From Scatocola faecipullorum (GTDB lineage Bacteria > Pseudomonadota > Alphaproteobacteria > RF32 > CAG-239): a stretch of DNA of 26,542 nt. Below the pieces are notes generated by a model that was not told the origin of the DNA, ran no database searches, and saw nothing but the letters and a program-made list of their open reading frames with translations. Both the position numbers and the translations under genes were made by a program. Shown piece after piece: positions 20,850 to 26,542 of the stretch (its first letter is position 1; every line of letters starts with the position of its first letter). Location of the stretch: positions 1 through 26,542 of the forward strand of contig DVNC01000059.1 in assembly GCA_018714685.1 (NCBI GenBank). The letters are read 5' to 3'.

Positions 20850-20878
20850 TTGATTGAAAATCCGGAATATGTTATTTT
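20850..20878 (+). promoter_or_regulatory. Possible promoter of the two small genes
   Basis: TTGATT (20850-20855), a 17-bp spacer and TATTTT (20873-20878). A hairpin GAGGC ... GCCTC with inner GCTC/GAGC (20918-20942) lies between it and the ATG at 20958. Confidence 0.35.
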
Positions 20879-20957
20879 AGCCGGCAATGAAGCAAGTATT
20901 ATCCTTATTATTAATTCGAGGCATTGCTCTGTGAGCAGCCTCACAAAAAGAAACAAT

Positions 20958-21152
20958 ATGGAAAAGTTAGAAAAGATTTTTTGGACATTAGTGACAATCG
21001 CGGAAGTGGCAGTTGTCGGGTTTTGGATTGCCGGAGTGAAGGGAAATCTTGAGTTGTCGGCTGTTCTCTTGTTTATAGGCGGAGGACTTTGCTGGGCGGC
21101 TTTGGGGTGTCTCGGACTGCAAAAACTGCGGGAACGCCATTTGTGTTATTGA
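20958..21152 (+). CDS. Small membrane protein (64 aa)
   Basis: Not recognised. Two hydrophobic segments (about residues 8-25 and 33-53: TLVTIAEVAVVGFWIAG and LSAVLLFIGGGLCWAALGCL) joined by a short polar loop suggest a two-span inner-membrane protein with a charged C-terminus (LQKLRERH). The frame is open from 20850, but the upstream part runs through the promoter-like sequence and a hairpin, so ATG 20958 is chosen; no strong ribosome binding site. It lies between rplO and secY, where no gene is normally found. Confidence 0.6.
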   Translation: MEKLEKIFWTLVTIAEVAVVGFWIAGVKGNLELSAVLLFIGGGLCWAALGCLGLQKLRERHLCY

Positions 21153-21168
21153 CTATTTATTCAAGGAT

Positions 21169-21420
21169 ATGAAAGAGAAAATTAATGATATTGCCGAAGC
21201 GCTGACTTTGGCGGTTTCTCTGAAAACAGGGACAGTTTCCGAACTGAAGGAACTTGTCTGCCAGGATGTCTTGGATAAACTGGTTGAATGGAAATGGATA
21301 CGTCTGGGAAAGGATGACTGGCGTTTGACCTCGACAGGTTTGAGGCAGAGCGCTTTTTATCGCAAACCTACGGAGAAAGAAAAAGAGCTCGGTAAACTAT
21401 TTCGTGAGCTGGGAAGATGA
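21169..21420 (+). CDS. Hypothetical protein, possibly winged-helix (83 aa)
   Basis: Not recognised. An 83-aa soluble protein. The order helix (LKELVCQDVLDKLVEWKWIRL), short beta turn (KDDWRLTSTGLRQ) and charged tail recalls a small winged-helix domain, but no family can be named. AAGG just before the ATG is very close to it. It starts 16 nt after the small membrane protein gene, so the two are likely cotranscribed, and a terminator follows directly. Confidence 0.6.
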   Translation: MKEKINDIAEALTLAVSLKTGTVSELKELVCQDVLDKLVEWKWIRLGKDDWRLTSTGLRQSAFYRKPTEKEKELGKLFRELGR

Positions 21421-21429
21421 AAAAATGCC

Positions 21430-21462
21430 TTGCCGGATGTTCCGGCAGGGCGTTTTTTTTGT
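21430..21462 (+). terminator. Intrinsic terminator
   Basis: GCCTTGCCGG and CCGGCAGGGC form a 10-bp stem with one G-U pair around ATGTT, followed by GTTTTTTTT. It separates the small genes from secY. Confidence 0.9.
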
Positions 21463-21493
21463 AATGAAACTATGCAAACTTCCGATAAATTAG

Positions 21494-21521
21494 TTGAATT
21501 AAAATTTTTTTAGTGTATTAA
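21494..21521 (+). promoter_or_regulatory. Predicted secY promoter
   Basis: TTGAAT (21494-21499), a 16-bp spacer and TATTAA (21516-21521) preceded by TG. The leader, about 60 nt, contains a small GGGAA/TTCCC hairpin. Confidence 0.5.
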
Positions 21522-21589
21522 TATCTTAGCATAATAGGGGAAGTGTATTCCCTGCAATTGTTTATTTTAAAACAGATAAGGAAGTAGAA

Positions 21590-22942
21590 ATGGTATCATT
21601 GGCAGAGAAAATGGCTGCAAATATGGATGTGTCGGCCTTCAGCAAAGCTACCGAACTGAAAAAAAGGCTTTGGTTTACGGTTTTGGCCCTGATTGTTTTT
21701 CGCTTGGGCACTTTTATTCCGTTGCCGGGAATTGATCCGCATATTTTGTCGGATATTTTTGCGCGCAATGCAAACGGCATTTTGGGAATGTTTAATATGT
21801 TTGCCGGCGGTGCATTAGAGCGTATGACCATTTTTGCCCTGAACATTATGCCCTATATTTCGGCATCCATTATTCTGCAATTGGGACAGTCGGTGGTTCC
21901 TTCTCTGGCCGCTCTTAAAAAGGACGGCGAGGCCGGACACCGCAAGATTACCCATTATACCAAGATGCTGACGGTGCTGATTACGATTATTCAAGGATAC
22001 GGTATTGCCGTCGGTTTGGAAGGGATGACCGGCAGTGCGGGCGTGTCTGCCGTCGTTAATCCGGGATTTGTCTTTAAGTTTACGACAATCGTTTCTCTGG
22101 TCGGCGGAACGATGTTTATTGTCTGGCTCGGCGATCAGATTACTTCCCGCGGGGTCGGCAACGGTTCGTCGCTGATTATTACGGTTGGTATTATTGCCAA
22201 TATTCCGGGGGCTTTGGCGCAGACTTTTGAGCTGGGCCGCGTCGGTTCGATGCCGCTGAGCGTTATGGCTATGCTGCTGGTTATGGTTCTGGGGCTGATT
22301 TATGTAATTGTTTTGGTTGAAAGAGCCCAGCGCAAAATTACCATTCAATATCCGAAGCGTCAGATGGGTGCTCGGATGATGTCTTCCGAAAATTCGCATT
22401 TGCCGCTTAAGATTAATCCGACCGGTGTTATTCCGCCGATTTTTGCCAGCTCATTGTTGCTGCTGCCGATTACAATTGCCAATTTTTCGGCTGAAAACGG
22501 TCCGTCCTGGGTGCAGACGCTGAGTCAGCTGCTGGGGCACGGACAGCCTTTGTATCTGTCTTTGTATGCGGCTTTGATTATTTTCTTCGCTTTCTTCTAT
22601 ACCGCGATTGTGTTTAATCCGGAAGAAACGGCGGAGAATCTGAAAAAGCACGGCGGCTTTATTGCCGGTATTCGTCCGGGTAAAAATACTGCCGACTATC
22701 TGGATTATGTCATTACCCGTCTGACGGTTTTGGGTGCGGCTTATTTGACTGCTCTGTGCATCCTGCCGGAAGTCTTAATCAGCAAATTGTCGGTTCCGTT
22801 CGTTTTGGGCGGCACAACCCTGCTGATCGTGGTTCAGGTGACCATGGACTTTGTCGGCCAGCTGCAGTCTCATTTGATTGCTTATCAGTATGAAGGCCTG
22901 ATTAAGAAGGCTGCTTTGGCAAACCGCGGGAAGAGAAGATAA
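21590..22942 (+). CDS. secY: Protein translocase subunit SecY
   Basis: SecY is the channel of the Sec translocon in the inner membrane. The 450-aa product has ten predicted spans; family blocks seen are PLPGIDPHILSDIF, GMFNMFAGGALERMTIFALNIMPYISASIILQL (plug and TM2 region), TSRGVGNGSSLII, ERAQRKITIQYPKRQ (cytoplasmic loop that contacts the ribosome and SecA) and GIRPGKNTADYLDYVITRLT. GGAAG lies before the ATG. It is separated from rplO by a terminator and two small genes, and has its own promoter. It overlaps adk by one base (TAATG). Confidence 0.98.
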   Translation: MVSLAEKMAANMDVSAFSKATELKKRLWFTVLALIVFRLGTFIPLPGIDPHILSDIFARNANGILGMFNMFAGGALERMTIFALNIMPYISASIILQLGQSVVPSLAALKKDGEAGHRKITHYTKMLTVLITIIQGYGIAVGLEGMTGSAGVSAVVNPGFVFKFTTIVSLVGGTMFIVWLGDQITSRGVGNGSSLIITVGIIANIPGALAQTFELGRVGSMPLSVMAMLLVMVLGLIYVIVLVERAQRKITIQYPKRQMGARMMSSENSHLPLKINPTGVIPPIFASSLLLLPITIANFSAENGPSWVQTLSQLLGHGQPLYLSLYAALIIFFAFFYTAIVFNPEETAENLKKHGGFIAGIRPGKNTADYLDYVITRLTVLGAAYLTALCILPEVLISKLSVPFVLGGTTLLIVVQVTMDFVGQLQSHLIAYQYEGLIKKAALANRGKRR

Positions 22943-23613
22943 TGAATCAGAACGGTTTAGGTTTGCACTTGGTTTTCACCGGAGCGCCCGGGTGCGGTAA
23001 AGGCACCCAGGCCCGCCGGCTGAAAGAGAAAATTGCCATTCCGCATTTGTCAACCGGTGAAATGCTGAGGGCGGAAGCTGCCAAAGGTACACCGCTCGGG
23101 TTGGAAATCAAAGCTTTGATTGACGGCGGCAATTTGGTTCCCGATGAAATGATTATTAAAATGCTGTCGGCGCGAATCGATGAAGACGACTGCAAGAACG
23201 GGTTTATTCTGGACGGTTTCCCAAGAACACTGCCTCAGGCCGAAGTGCTGGAGGAAATGCTGGCGAAAAAGGGGATCAAGCTGGATGCGGTAATTGAAAT
23301 TCAGGTTCCAGACGAAATTATCATGGAGCGTATTCTCGGGCGTTATTCCTGCATGACCTGCGGAGCCGGCTATCACGATAAATTCCAGAAGCCGAAGGTT
23401 TACGGGGTTTGTGACGTCTGCGGCGGAACGGATTTTTATCGCCGGGTTGATGATAACCGGGCGACGGTACAGAATCGACTCGTCAATTACCGGGCGCTGA
23501 CTTATCCGACAATTCCTTATTTTGAGAAAAAAGGATTGCTGCGCTGCGTGGACGGAACCGGAACAATTGAGGCGACTTCCAAAAAGATTGATGATTTGTT
23601 GGCTGTCGCGTAA
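22942..23613 (+). CDS. adk: Adenylate kinase with zinc-type LID
   Basis: Adk interconverts ATP + AMP and 2 ADP. The 223-aa product has the P-loop GAPGCGKGTQ (14-23) with Cys18 where Ala is usual, the AMP-binding HLSTGEMLR, DGFPRTLPQA and a long LID. The LID carries CMTC and CDVC, the four-Cys pattern of structural zinc seen in Gram-positive and some other adenylate kinases; E. coli Adk lacks it. The short extra N-terminus MNQNGLG is unusual. It shares a base with the secY stop codon, so translation is likely coupled. The order secY-adk-rpsM is common in alphaproteobacteria. Confidence 0.96.
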   Translation: MNQNGLGLHLVFTGAPGCGKGTQARRLKEKIAIPHLSTGEMLRAEAAKGTPLGLEIKALIDGGNLVPDEMIIKMLSARIDEDDCKNGFILDGFPRTLPQAEVLEEMLAKKGIKLDAVIEIQVPDEIIMERILGRYSCMTCGAGYHDKFQKPKVYGVCDVCGGTDFYRRVDDNRATVQNRLVNYRALTYPTIPYFEKKGLLRCVDGTGTIEATSKKIDDLLAVA

Positions 23614-23664
23614 ATAAAGTTTTGTATTTTTTGTAAAAAAATGCATTTTTTTGTAAAAGGGTGG

Positions 23665-23692
23665 TTGACACTAACGAATTATAGCCTATAAT
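23665..23692 (+). promoter_or_regulatory. Near-consensus promoter of rpsM-rpsK-rpoA
   Basis: TTGACA (23665-23670), a 16-bp spacer and TATAAT (23687-23692) make this the strongest promoter in the window. An AT-rich palindrome AAAAAAATGCATTTTTTT lies just upstream and may act as an UP element. No GC-rich terminator is visible between adk and this promoter, so read-through is possible. Confidence 0.85.
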
Positions 23693-23763
23693 CCGGCTTA
23701 ATTTTGGAAAGTGGTGATCAACTTTTTAAATGTTAGTATCAATTAAAAATATGGAGAGTTAAT

Positions 23764-24132
23764 TTGGCTCGTATAGCTGGTGTAAATATTCCAACTGCCA
23801 AGAAAATTGAAGTAGCTTTAACTTATATTTTTGGTATCGGAAGAAAAACTGCCCAAGATATTTGTGCAAAATCGGGTGTTGACTGCAACCGCCGCGTTCA
23901 GGATCTGAGCGAAGAGGAAGTTGCCAAAGTCCGTGAAGTTATCGACAGTTCTTATGTCGTTGAGGGTGAACTGCGTCGCGAAGTCGGCGTTAATATCAAA
24001 CGTTTGATGGATCTCGGCTGCTACAGAGGTCTGAGACATCGTAAAGGTCTGCCTGTACGCGGTCAGAGCACCAAACAAAATGCCCGTACCCGTAAAGGTA
24101 AACGTAAAACCATTGCGAATAAGAAGAAATAG
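23764..24132 (+). CDS. rpsM: 30S ribosomal protein S13
   Basis: S13 lies in the 30S head and forms an intersubunit bridge. The 122-aa product has ARIAGVNIPTAKKIEVALTY, IFGIGRKTA (helix-hairpin-helix) and the C-terminal RGQSTKQNARTRKGKRK that reaches the P site. The start codon is TTG; GGAGAG at 23753-23758 and the family N-terminus (MARIAGV) fix it. A leader of about 65 nt follows the promoter. Confidence 0.97.
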   Translation: MARIAGVNIPTAKKIEVALTYIFGIGRKTAQDICAKSGVDCNRRVQDLSEEEVAKVREVIDSSYVVEGELRREVGVNIKRLMDLGCYRGLRHRKGLPVRGQSTKQNARTRKGKRKTIANKKK

Positions 24133-24142
24133 GTAGGTATCC

Positions 24143-24535
24143 ATGGCAAAAGCAGTAACACAACGTGTTAAGAAAAAAGAAAAGAAGAATATCACTGCGG
24201 GCGTCGCTCATGTGAATTCTACTTTCAACAATACTAGAGTAACAATTACCGACGCACAGGGTAATACCGTTGCTTGGTCTACTTCGGGCGCTCAGGGTTT
24301 TAAAGGTTCCCGTAAATCTACCCCTTATGCTGCTCAGGTTGCCGCTGAAGAAGCCGGCAAAAAAGCTCAAGAACATGGTATGAAGACTTTGGAAGTCGAA
24401 GTTAAGGGGCCCGGTTCAGGACGCGAATCCGCTATCAGAGCCTTGCAGGTTATCGGTTTTACCATCACTACCATTCGTGATGTTACCCCGATTCCTCACA
24501 ATGGCTGCCGCTTAAGAAAAAGACGCCGCGTTTAG
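24143..24535 (+). CDS. rpsK: 30S ribosomal protein S11
   Basis: S11 lies on the 30S platform. It is 130 aa, with ITAGVAHVNSTFNNTRVTITD, GNTVAWSTSGAQGFKGSRKSTPYAAQ and the terminal PHNGCRLRKRRRV, all as in the family. AGGTAGGT precedes the ATG. rpsD, which follows rpsK in gammaproteobacteria, is absent here, as is usual in alphaproteobacteria. Confidence 0.98.
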   Translation: MAKAVTQRVKKKEKKNITAGVAHVNSTFNNTRVTITDAQGNTVAWSTSGAQGFKGSRKSTPYAAQVAAEEAGKKAQEHGMKTLEVEVKGPGSGRESAIRALQVIGFTITTIRDVTPIPHNGCRLRKRRRV

Positions 24536-24553
24536 TTTTCAGTTAGAGACGGA

Positions 24554-24576
24554 GAGGCTGGTGATATCCCGGCCTC
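24554..24576 (+). other. Hairpin between rpsK and rpoA
   Basis: GAGGCTGG (24554-24561) pairs with CCGGCCTC (24569-24576), 8 bp with one G-U. The T-rich stretch begins about 5 nt later, so it is at best a weak terminator; it could tune rpoA expression relative to rpsM and rpsK. Confidence 0.5.
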
Positions 24577-24631
24577 GCCCTCTTTTGATTTTTGTAAAAT
24601 ATGCATATGCAATAATAAAGAGGACATACCA

Positions 24632-25642
24632 GTGATTCAAAAGAATTGGCAAGAACTTATTAAACCTACGAACTTAGAAGTTGTGCCCAGCGAAGGCGGA
24701 AACAGAGCTAAGATTGTCGTAGAACCTTTGGAAAGAGGTTTCGGTTTAACTTTAGGCAATGCTTTGAGAAGAGTTTTATTATCTTCTTTGCAGGGCGGCG
24801 CCGTAACCGCAATCAAAATTAATGGTGTCCTGCATGAATTTTCAGTAATTCCGGGTGTCAGAGAAGATGTTACCGACATCGTTCTGAACATTAAGGGATT
24901 GGCTGTTGCCGTACACGGCGAAGGCCCGAAGACCATGACGCTGAAAGCTGAAGGTCCGGCTCAGGTTACCGCCGCTATGATTGACGCCGGTCATGACGTT
25001 GAAATTAAAAATCCGGATTTGGTTATCTGCAATCTGGATGCCGGTGCCAAAATTAATATGGAACTGACGGTTAATACCGGTAAGGGTTATGTTCCGGCCA
25101 GCCAAAACAAGGCTGCGGACGCTCCGATCGGTGTTATCGCGGTTGATGCGATTTATTCTCCGGTTAAGAAAGTTTCTTATAAGGTTGAGAATACCCGCGT
25201 CGGCCAGGTTACCGACTATGATAAACTGACGCTGGTGGTTGATACCAATGGTGTGGTTACGCCGGAAGATGCGGTTGCTTATGCTGCCCGTATTCTGCAA
25301 GACCAGTTGAAACCGTTCATCAACTTTGACGAACCTGAAGCCGAAGTTGAGGCAGAAAAAGAAGAACTGCCGTTCAACCGTAATCTGCTGAAGAAGGTAG
25401 AAGAACTTGAGCTGTCTGTTCGTTCGGCTAACTGCCTGAAAAATGACAATATCATTTATATCGGCGATCTGGTTCAGAAAACAGAAGCCGAGATGTTGCG
25501 GACGCCGAACTTCGGCCGTAAATCTCTGAATGAAATCAAAGAGGTTTTGGCAAAGATGGGTATTCATCTGGGGATGGATACACCGGGTTGGCCGCCTGAA
25601 AATATTGAAGATTTGATTCGCCGTTGTGACGAACATTTCTAA
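24632..25642 (+). CDS. rpoA: RNA polymerase alpha subunit
   Basis: RpoA nucleates RNA polymerase assembly and its C-terminal domain binds UP elements and activators. The 336-aa product has the N-terminal dimerisation domain (ERGFGLTLGNALRRVLLSSL), an acidic linker near residues 235-247, and the C-terminal domain ELSVRSANCLKNDNIIYIGDLV. The end HLGMDTPGWPPENIEDLIRR is of the alphaproteobacterial type. The start codon is GTG, with AGAGGAC upstream. A terminator follows at once, cutting it off from rplQ. Confidence 0.98.
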   Translation: MIQKNWQELIKPTNLEVVPSEGGNRAKIVVEPLERGFGLTLGNALRRVLLSSLQGGAVTAIKINGVLHEFSVIPGVREDVTDIVLNIKGLAVAVHGEGPKTMTLKAEGPAQVTAAMIDAGHDVEIKNPDLVICNLDAGAKINMELTVNTGKGYVPASQNKAADAPIGVIAVDAIYSPVKKVSYKVENTRVGQVTDYDKLTLVVDTNGVVTPEDAVAYAARILQDQLKPFINFDEPEAEVEAEKEELPFNRNLLKKVEELELSVRSANCLKNDNIIYIGDLVQKTEAEMLRTPNFGRKSLNEIKEVLAKMGIHLGMDTPGWPPENIEDLIRRCDEHF

Positions 25643-25655
25643 AGGAAAAAGTTAA

Positions 25656-25690
25656 AACCTCCTGCCAAGCGATTGGCGGGAGGTTTTTTT
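25656..25690 (+). terminator. Intrinsic terminator after rpoA
   Basis: A 13-bp stem with one wobble pair (25656-25668 / 25673-25685) has a GCGA tetraloop and is followed by a T tract. Confidence 0.93.
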
Positions 25691-25753
25691 CAGGCTTGGG
25701 GAAATTTTTGATTTATTGGTGATTGAACGGAGAAGTTCGTTTTGCCGGAGCGT

Positions 25754-25903
25754 ATGTTAAACCGCCAGCCGGCACCGGTTAATTTGATGCCGCGAGATAT
25801 TGGTAAGCGACTGGTATTTTACCCGAGGTATGGCGAAATCGGGAGACTGAGGAGAAAAACGTACGAGGATTATCTTTTTAGCCGTCGGCATTCGGAAAGA
25901 TAA
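25754..25903 (+). CDS. Possible small basic protein (49 aa)
   Basis: Not recognised. A 49-codon frame in the rpoA-rplQ gap encodes an Arg-rich peptide (PRDIGKRLVFYPRYGEIGRLRR, split here only as a description of residues 13-34). A TTG start at 25742 has GGAGAAG 6 nt upstream and would give 53 aa. No domain or membrane span. It may be a small gene, a remnant of one, or chance. Confidence 0.3.
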   Translation: MLNRQPAPVNLMPRDIGKRLVFYPRYGEIGRLRRKTYEDYLFSRRHSER

Positions 25904-25911
25904 GATTTTGC

Positions 25912-25940
25912 TTGCTTTTCAAAATATTGTGTGCTAAAAG
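25912..25940 (+). promoter_or_regulatory. Predicted rplQ promoter
   Basis: TTGCTT (25912-25917), a 17-bp spacer and TAAAAG (25935-25940) preceded by TGC. The block TTTTGCTTGC (25906-25915) is shared with the rpsJ promoter (11017-11026). Confidence 0.5.
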
Positions 25941-25942
25941 CA

Positions 25943-26027
25943 GTTTCGAATTAAGGTGTTTCCGTGCATGAGCGAGATTCGAAACCGTGGCGGAGACTTA
26001 TGTTTTATCCGCTTTGCCTGGCAAAGC
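25943..26027 (+). promoter_or_regulatory. Structured rplQ leader
   Basis: GTTTCGAAT (25943-25951) pairs perfectly with ATTCGAAAC (25977-25985). GCTTTGC (26011-26017) pairs with GCAAAGC (26021-26027) around CTG. GCGGA (25990-25994) can also pair with TCCGC (26008-26012), in competition with the second hairpin. The leader begins right at the expected transcription start and ends about 25 nt before rplQ, so it may mediate feedback control. Confidence 0.45.
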
Positions 26028-26051
26028 ACAGAGAAAAGAAAGGAATATGTC

Positions 26052-26498
26052 ATGAGACATGGTGTTAAACACAGAAAATTAAATATGCCGAGAAGCCAGA
26101 GAAGAGCTTTGTTCTCTAATCTGACCAATGCGTTGCTGACTCACGAGCAGATTAACATTACTCTGCCGCGTGCCAAAGAGTTAAGAACTTTTGCCGATAA
26201 TATGATTACCTATGCCAAAAAAGGTGATTTGAACAGCCGCAGACTGGCTTTGGCTTTCTTGCGTGATGAAACTGTCGTTTCCAAGCTTTTCTCTACTCTG
26301 GCAGAACGCTATAAAAGCCGTAACGGCGGTTACACCCGCGTTTTGAAGGCCGGTATTCGTTACGGTGATGCTGCTCCGATGGCTATTGTCGAGTTGGTTG
26401 ATCGTGACGTTAATGCCAAAGGCGCTGCCGATAAGGCTCGCGTTGCCGCTGAAAAAGCTGCCGCCGAAGCCGCTGAGAAGGAAGCTGCCGCCAACTAA
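26052..26498 (+). CDS. rplQ: 50S ribosomal protein L17
   Basis: L17 lies near the tunnel exit. The 148-aa product has MRHGVKHRKLNMPRSQRRALF, TYAKKGDLNSRRLA and RNGGYTRVLKAGIRYGDAAPMAIVELVD as in the family, then an Ala/Glu/Lys-rich tail common in alphaproteobacteria. The frame is open from 25956, but the family N-terminus and AAGGA at about 26040-26044 set ATG 26052. It is normally cotranscribed with rpoA; here it lies behind a terminator, its own promoter and a leader. Confidence 0.97.
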   Translation: MRHGVKHRKLNMPRSQRRALFSNLTNALLTHEQINITLPRAKELRTFADNMITYAKKGDLNSRRLALAFLRDETVVSKLFSTLAERYKSRNGGYTRVLKAGIRYGDAAPMAIVELVDRDVNAKGAADKARVAAEKAAAEAAEKEAAAN

Positions 26499-26517
26499 GA
26501 GTTGGGTTAAGGAAATT

Positions 26518-26542
26518 AAAAGGAGACTGTACAGTCTCCTTT
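26518..26542 (+). terminator. Palindrome after rplQ, cut by the window end
   Basis: GGAGACTGTACAGTCTCC, flanked by A and T runs, is a perfect palindrome 20 nt after rplQ. It is probably the stem of a terminator, but any T tract beyond 26542 is outside the window. Confidence 0.65.

Noticed and set aside
20654..20857. 67-codon frame on the + strand after rplO
   Set aside because: It begins inside the rplO terminator hairpin and runs through the three consecutive hairpins of the structured RNA candidate; the folding explains the sequence better than a protein does.
24842..25636. 264-codon open frame on the - strand
   Set aside because: Antisense to rpoA, with Asn/Arg/Phe-rich shadow composition and no start signal.

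Overview
The window comes from the chromosome of an alphaproteobacterium, probably an uncultured host-associated lineage with moderate GC. The evidence is a run of alphaproteobacterial-looking ribosomal proteins, an alpha operon without rpsD, an RpoA C-terminus of alphaproteobacterial type, and a cluster of GANTC (CcrM-type) sites at the S10 promoter. It holds the end of the str operon (tuf), the whole S10-spc gene series (rpsJ to rplO), secY-adk, rpsM-rpsK-rpoA and rplQ. All genes lie on the + strand. I see no rRNA, tRNA, insertion sequence or CRISPR array.

Region 1 (2-1330): tuf, a structured RNA element that pairs across the tuf stop codon, then an intrinsic terminator. Region 2 (about 1331-10896): about 9.6 kb of accessory genes between tuf and rpsJ, which usually lie together. 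It carries a DUF1566-like protein, a divergent DXS-family thiamine-diphosphate enzyme behind a MerR-type promoter, a four-gene NAD salvage cluster (nadM-like, pncA-like, pncB, nadE) and five uncharacterised genes. The NAD cluster covers the route nicotinamide to nicotinate to NaMN to NaAD to NAD. It has a long leader ahead of nadM and a possible pseudoknot next to the pncA ribosome binding site. Most units here are bounded by strong intrinsic terminators.

Region 3 (10897-20671): S10 promoter and structured leader, then 20 ribosomal protein genes, most of them overlapping or within 20 nt of each other. The one large internal gap, rpmD to rplO, holds a second copy of the RNA element found after tuf. 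The two copies differ in sequence but keep their stems through paired changes, so they look like a conserved RNA rather than a simple DNA repeat.

Region 4 (20672-21589): a possible multi-hairpin RNA and two small uncharacterised genes between rplO and secY. Region 5 (21590-23613): secY-adk with its own promoter. Region 6 (23665-25690): rpsM-rpsK-rpoA behind a near-consensus promoter, ending in a terminator. Region 7 (25691-26542): a possible 49-aa ORF, then rplQ with its own promoter and structured leader. The usual str-S10-spc-alpha superoperon is therefore split into at least five transcription units.

The most novel signals are the twin RNA elements (1188-1289 and 20033-20135), the pseudoknot-like element inside the NAD operon, the folded S10 leader, and the multi-hairpin RNA at 20691-20807. 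All RNA structures were paired by eye, without folding or alignment software.
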